Source: a virus | Reading direction: 5' to 3' (one strand) | Length of the DNA stretch: 24,056 nt | IMG/VR virus record: IMGVR_UViG_3300010354_000649 | Span: 1-24,056 of that record | Shown: piece by piece, positions 18,901 through 24,056 of the stretch | Position numbering within the stretch: the first letter of the stretch is position 1 | How the letters are laid out: the number at the start of each line of letters is the position of its first letter | The notes under the pieces: generated by a model | What the model saw: the letters and a program-made list of their open reading frames with translations, nothing else | Databases searched by the model: none | What the model was told of the DNA's origin: nothing | Made by a program: the position numbers and the translations under genes

Positions 18901-21900
18901 AATCTTTACCAGCAAGCAATATTCCTTTAAACACACCTTATAGTTTAGCAATAGGAGAAAATACAATAATTTTAGGAAATCCTAGTATTTTGAAAGAAAA
19001 TAAAAGAGATGGAAAATTGTATCTTTACAACAAAAAGGCTAATACTTATAGTTGGGAACCTTATATTCAACAGCAACCTAATATAAAAATAGATTGGTTT
19101 AAAAAGGTATTTGTTTATAACAAAAAGAGTAATAGTTTTATTAGCTATCTTGACATAATTGATCCTGTACAAGGTAAAATATCAGGTGTTGCAGAACAAG
19201 AGTTAAAATTTAAAACTTATTATGATCCTGCAACTTATTCATTTAAAAATACTAATTTTAATAAAACAGTATCAGTAGATAGCGGTACAGCTTGGACTGA
19301 TAAACATGTGGGAATGCTATGGTGGGATTTACGACGAGCTAAATTTTTGGATGCAGGATTAGGTGATGTTGTCTATAACAATAGTGTATGGAATACTCTT
19401 TTTCCTACAGCCAGTATTGATGTATACGAGTGGGTAGAAAGTAAGCTATTACCTAGCGAATGGGATAGTATAGCTGATACTGTTGAAGGGTTTGCAGATG
19501 GTATCAGTGGAACAAGTTTATATGGTAATAATGTTTACAGTGTCAAAGTAACTTATGACACTTTAAGTAATAAAAATGTACCAACTTACTACTTTTGGGT
19601 TAAAAATAAAGTAATAGTCCCAAATGTCAAAGATAGAAAATATAGCGCATCAGATGTAGCTAGCCTAATTCAAAATCCTAAAAATTATAATATAAAATAC
19701 ATTCAATTTACTTCTAAAAATAGTTGGGGATTAGTTAACGTAAAAAATATTTTAGATAAGAAGGATGTTGTTCTTAGTGTACAATATTGGAATTATGAAC
19801 CTACTGATCTTAAAATTCATAATCAATTTAAAATAATCAGTAATAATAATAAAACCGAAATACCATTAAATATTGAACAAAAATGGTTTGATAGTCTTGT
19901 AGGATTTGATAAAAAAGGAAGAATGTTACCAAACTTAAAAATAAGTCCTAAACTTATGTATGGTATTGAAAATTCTCCAAACCAAACCATGTTTGTTAAT
20001 AGACTTGAAGCTTTAAAGATTTTTATAGAAAATTTAAATTATGAACTTAAAAATATTCAAATAGATAATATAGATATCCAAGATTTATATCTAAAGGATA
20101 ATATTCCTGAATTTAAATTTGGATATTATGATTACATCAAAGATTTCTATGATGAGTTGTCATATATTGTTCCTGATACTTTTCAACCTGGATCTTTACA
20201 GCCAATTATAATAAATGGTAGAATAAACGGTATAAAAATAATTAAGTCAGGTTCAGGATATAAATCTGCGCCAATAGTAAAAGTTAAAGGTAAGGGCTAT
20301 AATGCAGAAGTTAAAACACAAATAAATGCAGCAGGGGCAATTACTAATGTTAACATTATATCTAAAGGTTATGGATATTTAGATGATACTGAATTAGAAA
20401 TAAGACCTTTAAGTGTTCTTATTCGCAGTGACAAATATACACTAAATGATTGGGCTATATATCATTACATAAATGGAAATTGGGTAAAAGCAAAAACTAA
20501 AGAATTTGACGTTACTGAATATTGGTATTTTATAGATTGGTATTCTCCAGGTTATAATCAATACACTAAAATTGATTATAAAATAAAAGGGTTCAATGAA
20601 TTACTTAATCTTAAATGTAATATAGGTGATATAGTTCAAATTGAAAACACACAAGGAACACCTAATTGGACTTTATTTGAAAAAATATCAAATGAATTAG
20701 CTATTGATTATAGTAGAATTTATCGAGTAATTGGAAAGAAAAATGGTGCCATACAAATAAGTAATAACTTTTATGATTTTAAACTAAATGAACAAGGTTA
20801 TGATGGTTTACTTTACGATAGTGATTTATATGACAGAGTTGGAACTATTGAATTAAAGGTTATTTTAGATAGTTTAAAAAATAAAATTCTTATAGATAAT
20901 AGAAGAAGCATTTATATAAATCTATTTTTCAGTAGTCTTAAACATATATTAAAGGAACAACCATTTGTAGATTGGTTCTATAAAACAAGCTTTGTAAAAG
21001 TTCTTCATAATGTAGGTAGTCTAAAACAAAAAATTAATTTTAATAATGATAATTTAAGTGATTATGAAAATTACATTAAGGAAGTTAAACCTTTTAGAAC
21101 AAAGATAAGAGAATTTGTAAGCGTATATGACAATATAGAAAATTCTAACAGCCTTATAACTGATTTTGACGTACCATCATTTGTTACTCCTACAAACACC
21201 ATCAGGAATTTATATACCCAGTATAAAAATAATGGAATATATGTTAATGATAATGTACTTGTAAATCAATATCCATACAAATCTTGGATAGATAATGTTG
21301 GATTTAGTTTGAAAGAAGTAGTTATAGTTGATCCAGGTCAAGGGTATATAGACTACCCTAATATTAAAATTACTGGTGTTTGCAAACGACCTGCCAAAAT
21401 TAAAATTTACATTAGTAGATCAAAAATTAGTAAAATTGACATATTAGATGCGGGAGAAGGGTATTTTAATCCGCCTACAATTAAATTAGAAGGACAATTT
21501 ATTCAAAATGGCTATGAAGCAAAAGTCGTTGCAATTTTAGGAAATAATCCAATTAGAAGTAATCATATTGCCATTAAATTCGACAGATATGCAAAAGAAA
21601 CTATTGCCAATGTGCAAGATATAAATGTTGTCGAAAATTTTATTGGAGATGGAAGCACAATTAGTTTTCTATTAAAATATAGTCCAGAAATAATAAGAAA
21701 TATGATTAAAGTGTACATTAATAATGTGCAGTTATTCAATAATCAATTTTCTATTACAAAAACAACAAACAATGATAAAGGATATAAAATATACATAGGA
21801 CATTTAACATTTCCTAATCCACCAGTTGACAATGCAGCGATTAGAATAGAATATGTTAAAGACTTTAATAATCTAAATGCTTTAGAAAGAATTAAACATT

Positions 21901-24056
21901 ATTATACACCAACAGCAGGTATGTTGGGATTAGAATTTGAGCAGTTAATGACAGGTATTGATTATGCTGGAGTTAGTATAACTGGTATAGGATTTGATAA
22001 AGTTAACACTTGGGACGGTGAATATAGTTGGAGCAGTAAAGGTTGGGATGCAGGTGATCCTACAGATGATGAACGTTTTGATGTTATTGTTGACGGAGGT
22101 AATCTACCTAAACTTAATGCTGCCTATAGAACAGCTAACGGTATACGTGCAGAAGATATAATCATTGATGGCGATAGTTTTATAACACCAATGACTAGTC
22201 CTGCACCAGAAGAAATGGTACCTGGGCATACAGCAGATACACTTGCTATCAAAGTTTTTGAAAGAAATATCAGTGTAACTAGTGAAATTAATTGCGTAAG
22301 ATATATTACTGATGGAATATCTAATGAATTTAAGTTAGATGTTTATCCAAATAATGAAAAAGCAATAATTGTTAAATTAGACGACAACCTTTTAAATTCA
22401 AATGAATATGTATTTGATTATAACACGCTTACTATTACACTTATACAAACCCCGTCAATTAATAAAGATTTAAGTATTATTTGTTTTGGATTTAACGGTA
22501 ATAATTTATTGGCTATTGATAGAGTTGTTGTTACTGAACGTAGTGATACAGTAATTTTAAATACTGACTGGCAAGATAATATCAGTGTTTATACTGTAGT
22601 TGCTGGTGATCCTACAGATTGTATTCCATTTCAAACATTTGGCGCTTATCAATCTAACATACCATATAAGCTAAATGATAATATTGTATATCAAAATCAA
22701 CTATTTCAATCTAAAATCAATAATAATTTTAACAATATTCCGTTAATTTATAGTGAAAATGATAGAGGATTTATAGTTAATAGCACTTTTTGGACTAAAA
22801 TAAAAGATGGTGTTACATCATATACAGAGATAAACAAGATAGGAGTTATACTCCCAATCACGGTGGATGTAGGTGATGTCATTGTTTACAGTGTATTCAT
22901 CGGAGATACAAAAGATCAAAGTGTTTTAACTAAAGAAATAGTAGTTTCAAATGGAACTAGCACCGAATATACATTAAGTAATTTTGTTGGTTATAGTTTT
23001 CCTTTAGCTAGTAATACACTAGTTAGAATCAATAATACTGTTCTTAATAGTATAGATCAGTTCAAGTTTACATTAAAAAATAGACAAACTAAATTTATTA
23101 TACCACTCAATAAAGGTGATATAGATGTTTATTCAACTAATGATTATGAGGTTTACATAAATTCTATAAAAGTTCCTGATGCAATTGCTTACACAATAAA
23201 TCTTTTAGATAATACTATTACAATTAAACCTAATTACTATAGAGAAAATGCCGAAGTTTTAGTTGCTATAACTAAATTTAGTGATTATACAATAAGCAAT
23301 GCAACAGGTAAGTCAGTTCTAACTTTAAGACAAACATACCCATTAGGTACAAGAATTGAAGTTATTGCAATGACTAATCATGATATTTTAAAAATTAATC
23401 GTAATTATTTGACTATAGAAAAAAATGTAAATGCTTTAGAAGATAATCTATACAAAGCTGTTCTTATGGAAGCTAGTGGTGGTATACTATATTTGGGACA
23501 AGAGATAGTTAATAGCAATTATGTTTGGGTAACTAAAAATAAAGAATTATTAGTTCCTTTATTAGATTATCAATTAAGAGAAGATAAGAGCAGTATTAAA
23601 TTATCTGAAACCCCAACTGAAGATGACACATTTGGCTTAATTACTTTCACTAGTAATATAGTTCGTAATCCAGTAAGTTTTATGCAATTTAAAGATATGT
23701 TAAACGATTTTAGTTTTAAGCGTTTGAACAAATATAGAACAACAAGATTAAAAGCTAATTTAAGACAAAATGACAAAGAGATTCTTGTTGAGGATAGTGA
23801 TCATATAGCAGATGGCTTAAGAGACAGTAATACACCAGGTGTAATCTATATAAATGGAGAAAGGATTGAATATTTTGTAAGAACAGGTAATAAGTTAAGT
23901 GAAATACGCAGAGGAACTAGAGGAACTGGTGTTCCACAAATTCACAAAGCAGGAACAGAATTATACGATATAGGTATAGCAGAAACTATTCCCTATACAG
24001 ATACAACTACAATTTACAAAATATTAGGTACTTGGATACCAAGTTATAGATATCTA
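9912..24056 (+). CDS. Giant phage structural protein at the gp7 position (runs off right edge, at least 4,715 aa)
   Basis: From ATG 9912 the frame stays open for 4,715 codons to the window edge; I followed it codon by codon and met no stop. No strong ribosome binding site precedes it, so coupling to gp6 through TAATG is likely. Blocks I associate with large structural proteins of marine myophages include ERFLPQFYRTDSNKKFL (N-terminus), NPWTRYNRWFH (about 595), NQAPLFSLFD (767), PGYWRGIYKWYYDTDR (1332), PTWWQNVYGPAPY (1361), FYQGMITEKGT (2067), VGMLWWDLRRAKF (about 3133), FVDWFYKTSFV (3685) and EVKPFRTKIREFV. T4 has gp7 (1,032 aa, the outer wedge protein) here. Internal modules include an LYRGETYRFD...HPFSI domain (about 197-220), six CBM-like modules, a seven-blade FG-GAP-like propeller and GxGY modules, each listed separately. 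No enzyme motif or signal peptide was seen. A wedge/fibre scaffold that may contact the host surface is inference. Confidence 0.85.
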   Translation, partial: MSDENTLGVPLDNNEKRKAERFLPQFYRTDSNKKFLSGTIDPLIQRGTAKKLNGFIGRKNSKASKGDDIFLKEVTDERNAYQLEPCLTTEDILGNTTFFKDYIDYINTINVFGGLTNNHQRLNVQEFYSWNPHICWDKFVNYLQYYWLPYGPETIRINGNKTLDIVSTFKVNIVDEGDNFAYLMTPDALTLNPALRLYRGETYRFDITAKEHPFSIRTDRVSSASPEFRGSTSFNYKQHGSNNFEIDILTDSDVIHLEAQQRFVTSGTGLMRANIQAQDGTVRSITSTQTNHLTHVVSITPTAQNLLKINDIVTFDADITGSTGLLGGLEPIQTYYIKSFVYDVPPVPPQGVAPTPPKIIGFTLNWIPPINLFAEVYVNGAKLKQGEFNFTTNVKRKRVLNIQSNIGNNDVVILDFFKLKDNDQFRYFDGIKTFERINNKLVESKNFSVSDGILEFTVSFDAPDVLYYVSNVDPNTSGLIKIFDITENTTINVEQEVVGKINYSSQGIDLSNGMKIKFGGLVYPVAYRDREFYVEGVGEEIKLVDVKTLEVVTDIAYNVDVNFDTGGYDELAFNNVNYAALDKDYIVINRSSRDRNPWTRYNRWFHKDVIEKTAKILGKSAVYDQSKRAIRPIIEFNPDIRLYNFGNISKQNVDLIDNFTKDVFSTIEGSLGYIVDGIELFNGHRIIFTADTDIRVTNKIYKVEFTNVYDENTGITKRLIHLAEEPDGIPKELETVLVLAGKEYGGNMVWFNGVTWVKGQAKTSLNQAPLFSLFDKDHTPLNEISKYDGSTFKGTKLFSYRTGKGTTDKELGFSLTYKNINNIGDILFDFNLSVDNFRYKKENKVVEESVSNKFLQKLSSGNTQDLINGWTKNSIENVQPIVRIFKQELVEKNSIKQIQVNNFPLDVFEDSTDLEDLRIKVYVNNKRLSDNEYELYQGVDIKYIRLERDIKTDDILTVKLYTKKSKSTEKGYYEFPINFQNNPLNEDITNFTLGEVIDHVNSIVDNVDNFDGIYPGASNLRDIGQLSAKGLKFVQHSGSLNLSLYHLTNTDANIIRALEKSMFDYNSFKKSFMFNTEYLEEGLTDKDAVDKLLQIINQNKTSNMSYYFSDMLAYLGEKNTQFKIKEFVQSKFPLSDNFSLEKLTEKAVYIYVNDQQLIYEKDYKFTGDGFVELFVELKENDIVDMYEYSSTDGCFIPPTPTSLGLYPKYEPKIYLDTTLLSPQNVIQGHDGSIILAFNDYRDNLILELEKRIFNNIKVNYDPQILDIYDYIQGPNRPTSYSRDELNRVLAPNFFKWTTFVDKDYTKSQLYIQSNPFTFNYSEIQSFDFTPLPGYWRGIYKWYYDTDRINLCPWESLGFSIEPTWWQNVYGPAPYTKDNLILWNDLRDGIVREPNKPIRIANKFIKPVLENIPTNSNGFLLNPMDANLATGLFNARTEKNYVFGDVSPVENAWRRSSYYPFALLKTIILLAPNRVFSVYFDRSRIIRDQASQLIYEPTGKRLKLQDLLITNTVNDQQRVQTSGLVNYIIDYLLTRKNKAIESYKFDLQNLSNKISHRLSGFSSEEKFNLILDSRNINSTTSVFVPKENYKIFLNTGSPTTRLFYSGVIITKLYTRYGLGYEIKGYSQSQPFFYYLPWSKSGFKINVGGISESYIIYEPNQTYVAGNIVKILENYYRVKISHNSGPNIDYSLLAKLPSLPIVGGIDADFRAEFYNNPQILNYGTILYSVQDVVDFILGYGEYLKSNGFIFDTYIPELKDVGSWQLSAKEFMFWVTQNWGTGKDYYDEWKPFTNYRTGDFIINNNLFYSVKEDHTTTSIFDSDKYLPIENIDSSGASAISLSPAALGITLSLKYNIVDNVISPLDYEIFKSDGSKYEPNDLNYYRDGNRFTLKPKNQDQGIYGVGFYLVQKEHVLVIDNTTQFNDIIYNTATGYRQERLKVYGYKTIDWNGSFDSPGFVYDSATLSEWSTWTDYNVGDIVKYKEFFYTATQKIVGTDAFDTNVWQRLSQSPTSQLLPNWDYKSLQFLDFYDLDSDNFDSNQQSIAQHLIGYQKRQYLNNIIKNDVSEFKFYQGMITEKGTLNSLNKLFDVLGPDNKESLEFLEEWAVRVGTYGATNTYEEIEFVLDEIKWKTEPQAFELVNEIDPTKKDYVIRQTDNELYLKPINYNKDIWPIANDYTKFLKTPGFSKVEFAKLILDDLSDILTLQEKQTIDISVGDYVWCGFQTKINQFGDDWNIFRYNKLDVSVTMVSVSTTDPTKLIVTFNIWPNFVDGDIVKFKSNYEKFNKFYVVKVNYNGITPVNITISKDKDFQLNELQLNTNETYTFNKQRYNNIDEVVIPKYVNQETNKWPYGELLWFTDSEGKNSIWKNRNVYRQENITNFSNIENQEFGHTVAVNEDSTVLAVLSRTDEIWSGDFSSGTTYQKNNIVYTDNKFWRCIADTSTKNIFTPSKNLANVEIIEVDGQKRFSCDSVEYLQVGSLIQVSGVFVGFAQISGHVDGKIYKVRQVINNLNQNDFILENLDGSNLTLSVGVPSSVSFTLQGDWIETNQSSRQIVIFVKPYLSTQWAKKQVIYAESNTFKFGENISIDKNGRFIAITGIRKKNNTNQLESAVYLYSIPQRVVTFSSDYTLTTGNRLDYKNNKIIIPGHLLAEGTLVKYTTSGTPLKGLENNQEYYVQTLDSESFRLTRDVDRIDLIILQKSVSGTHYITNLNIAQDYSLTTVISNTETTDINFGRKIRFGIIENSNPIFNSYRILISSFEKGVFVYSYFNNILNNPIKIDNANPASFAYDFDISANGLRIVISAPSQGKVFFYNNSYTPSLITATNNEGFGQSLSLSNDGRYLAISSPIFDRIRTDQGKVSVLKLVNTWMPDTFYNANDLVFYNFNHYIVLVNHTSPSSFSTNNLQLLSNISGTSPFYLDQIIEDRNPENNEEFGYFVKFSNEVDNIPKTLIIYSRKADAFTLDTYDDVLYPQISDTNSVVDVGRIDIFDRYVSKFIYSESLPASNIPLNTPYSLAIGENTIILGNPSILKENKRDGKLYLYNKKANTYSWEPYIQQQPNIKIDWFKKVFVYNKKSNSFISYLDIIDPVQGKISGVAEQELKFKTYYDPATYSFKNTNFNKTVSVDSGTAWTDKHVGMLWWDLRRAKFLDAGLGDVVYNNSVWNTLFPTASIDVYEWVESKLLPSEWDSIADTVEGFADGISGTSLYGNNVYSVKVTYDTLSNKNVPTYYFWVKNKVIVPNVKDRKYSASDVASLIQNPKNYNIKYIQFTSKNSWGLVNVKNILDKKDVVLSVQYWNYEPTDLKIHNQFKIISNNNKTEIPLNIEQKWFDSLVGFDKKGRMLPNLKISPKLMYGIENSPNQTMFVNRLEALKIFIENLNYELKNIQIDNIDIQDLYLKDNIPEFKFGYYDYIKDFYDELSYIVPDTFQPGSLQPIIINGRINGIKIIKSGSGYKSAPIVKVKGKGYNAEVKTQINAAGAITNVNIISKGYGYLDDTELEIRPLSVLIRSDKYTLNDWAIYHYINGNWVKAKTKEFDVTEYWYFIDWYSPGYNQYTKIDYKIKGFNELLNLKCNIGDIVQIENTQGTPNWTLFEKISNELAIDYSRIYRVIGKKNGAIQISNNFYDFKLNEQGYDGLLYDSDLYDRVGTIELKVILDSLKNKILIDNRRSIYINLFFSSLKHILKEQPFVDWFYKTSFVKVLHNVGSLKQKINFNNDNLSDYENYIKEVKPFRTKIREFVSVYDNIENSNSLITDFDVPSFVTPTNTIRNLYTQYKNNGIYVNDNVLVNQYPYKSWIDNVGFSLKEVVIVDPGQGYIDYPNIKITGVCKRPAKIKIYISRSKISKIDILDAGEGYFNPPTIKLEGQFIQNGYEAKVVAILGNNPIRSNHIAIKFDRYAKETIANVQDINVVENFIGDGSTISFLLKYSPEIIRNMIKVYINNVQLFNNQFSITKTTNNDKGYKIYIGHLTFPNPPVDNAAIRIEYVKDFNNLNALERIKHYYTPTAGMLGLEFEQLMTGIDYAGVSITGIGFDKVNTWDGEYSWSSKGWDAGDPTDDERFDVIVDGGNLPKLNAAYRTANGIRAEDIIIDGDSFITPMTSPAPEEMVPGHTADTLAIKVFERNISVTSEINCVRYITDGISNEFKLDVYPNNEKAIIVKLDDNLLNSNEYVFDYNTLTITLIQTPSINKDLSIICFGFNGNNLLAIDRVVVTERSDTVILNTDWQDNISVYTVVAGDPTDCIPFQTFGAYQSNIPYKLNDNIVYQNQLFQSKINNNFNNIPLIYSENDRGFIVNSTFWTKIKDGVTSYTEINKIGVILPITVDVGDVIVYSVFIGDTKDQSVLTKEIVVSNGTSTEYTLSNFVGYSFPLASNTLVRINNTVLNSIDQFKFTLKNRQTKFIIPLNKGDIDVYSTNDYEVYINSIKVPDAIAYTINLLDNTITIKPNYYRENAEVLVAITKFSDYTISNATGKSVLTLRQTYPLGTRIEVIAMTNHDILKINRNYLTIEKNVNALEDNLYKAVLMEASGGILYLGQEIVNSNYVWVTKNKELLVPLLDYQLREDKSSIKLSETPTEDDTFGLITFTSNIVRNPVSFMQFKDMLNDFSFKRLNKYRTTRLKANLRQNDKEILVEDSDHIADGLRDSNTPGVIYINGERIEYFVRTGNKLSEIRRGTRGTGVPQIHKAGTELYDIGIAETIPYTDTTTIYKILGTWIPSYRYL
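14874..14996 (+). other. CBM5/12-like aromatic module 1 in the giant protein
   Basis: Residues about 1655-1695 read YEPNQTYVAGNIVKI followed by ENYYRVKISHNSGP. This fits the pattern 'Y..G..V......Y.......' of small chitin/cellulose-binding modules (carbohydrate-binding module families 5/12). It lacks the leading and trailing Trp of the best copy. Confidence 0.4.
15255..15395 (+). other. CBM5/12-like aromatic module 2 in the giant protein
   Basis: Residues about 1782-1828 contain YYDEWKPFTNYRTGDFI, then LFYSVKEDHT and FDSDKYLPI. The W...Y..GD......Y sequence matches the carbohydrate-binding module pattern. Confidence 0.45.
15804..15923 (+). other. CBM5/12-like aromatic module 3 in the giant protein (best copy)
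   Basis: Residues about 1965-2004 contain WSTWTDYNVGDIVKYKEFF, YTATQKIVGTDAFD and a closing NVWQRL. All the usual landmarks of a CBM5/12-type module are present: opening Trp, Y..GD.V.Y core, aromatic strand and closing Trp. Confidence 0.55.
17136..17262 (+). other. CBM5/12-like aromatic module 4, after propeller blade 1
   Basis: Residues about 2409-2450 contain WSGDFSSGTTYQKNNIVYT, then KFWRCIADT and FTPSKN. The pattern is the same, with NN in place of GD. The module lies between propeller blades 1 and 2. Confidence 0.45.
18507..18635 (+). other. CBM5/12-like aromatic module 5, between propeller blades 5 and 6
   Basis: Residues about 2866-2908 contain WMPDTFYNANDLVFYNFNHY, then LVNHTSPSSF and LQLLS. 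The W....Y...D.V.Y....Y core is intact, but the closing Trp is absent. It separates blade 5 from blade 6. Confidence 0.45.
20232..20408 (+). other. First pair of GxGY beta modules in the giant protein
   Basis: Residues about 3441-3499 contain IKIIKSGSGYKSAPIVKVKG, then AGAITNVNIISKGYGYLDD. The 'I....G.GY...P.I.I.G' unit is a small beta repeat common in phage structural proteins. Two units stand in tandem. Confidence 0.6.
21315..21540 (+). other. Second pair of GxGY beta modules in the giant protein
   Basis: Residues about 3802-3877 contain VVIVDPGQGYIDYPNIKITG and KIDILDAGEGYFNPPTIKLE. The unit is the same as in the first pair about 360 residues earlier, but the DNA is divergent. The conserved FVDWFYKTSFV and EVKPFRTKIREFV blocks lie between the two pairs. 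Confidence 0.6.
22638..22805 (+). other. CBM5/12-like aromatic module 6 in the C-terminal part of the giant protein
   Basis: Residues about 4243-4298 contain FGAYQSNIPYKLNDNIVYQN, LFQSKINNNF and a closing TFWTKI. It has the Y..ND.VY core and a closing Trp, with a longer insert before the Trp than in the other copies. Confidence 0.45.

Larger units (their letters stand above)
17064..19050 (+). other. Seven-blade FG-GAP-like beta-propeller region of the giant protein
   Basis: Seven similar units are visible at residues about 2385, 2577, 2730, 2784, 2826, 2931 and 3010. Each has an FG or aromatic start, a hydrophobic strand, a turn such as 'KNGR' or 'NDGR', a second strand, and often GKV-aromatic at the end. 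Examples are EFGHTVAVNEDSTVLAVLSR, FGENISIDKNGRFIAITGIR, FGQSLSLSNDGRYLAISSP with DQGKVSVL, and YSLAIGENTIILGNP with DGKLYLY. This is the FG-GAP repeat pattern (integrin-alpha-type propellers and related bacterial repeats). Long inserts follow blades 1, 2 and 5. The classical DxDxDG calcium loop is not clearly preserved. Confidence 0.65.

Noticed and set aside
9912-24056. Possible frameshifts or hidden gene boundaries within the giant frame
   Set aside because: I followed the frame through every line without meeting a stop, and conserved blocks stay in the same frame from the N-terminus to the right edge.
1-24056. tRNA genes, rRNA, riboswitches, insertion sequences, reverse transcriptase of a diversity-generating element
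   Set aside because: No cloverleaf-like segment, transposase, terminal inverted repeats or RT motifs were seen; nearly all sequence is accounted for by coding frames.

Overview
The window reads as one edge of the late structural region of a T4-like (contractile-tailed) bacteriophage. It is AT-rich, densely packed and almost entirely coding. The order of baseplate genes and several conserved sequence blocks resemble marine T4-like myophages (cyanophage or pelagiphage type). That host assignment is inference: nothing in the window, such as a photosynthesis gene, integrase or tRNA, identifies the host.

Layout. Positions 1-440 hold the start of a minus-strand gene of unknown function that runs off the left edge. 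A 77-bp divergent intergenic region (441-517) carries a good sigma70-type promoter for that gene and, facing the other way, a T4-late-like AATAAATA box. From 518 to the right edge everything is one plus-strand gene train: a tail-tube-cap/initiator-like baseplate protein (518-1534), gp53 wedge (1534-1836), an 838-aa hub-like protein (1837-4353), a lysozyme-less gp5 spike (4353-5996), gp25 wedge (5996-6436), gp6 wedge (6460-9912) and a giant open frame that starts at 9912 and is still open at 24056 (at least 4,715 residues). Four of the six junctions are TAATG one-base overlaps and one is TAAATG. The only real gap, between gp25 and gp6, holds a second copy of the same AATAAATA box directly before the ribosome binding site.

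Together the products would build the baseplate. Tube-cap/initiator, hub and gp5 spike form the centre; gp53, gp25 and gp6 form the wedges. The giant protein sits where T4 has gp7, but is at least 4.5 times as long.

The most interesting content is inside the giant frame. I can see seven FG-GAP-like beta-propeller blades (about residues 2385-3045). Six short aromatic modules resemble chitin/cellulose-binding (CBM5/12-like) folds; one follows blade 1 and another lies between blades 5 and 6. Paired GxGY modules lie further on, and several blocks resemble large structural proteins of marine myophages. This suggests a very large wedge or fibre scaffold that may carry surface-binding domains. No RNA genes, CRISPR arrays, insertion sequences or clear terminators were seen.
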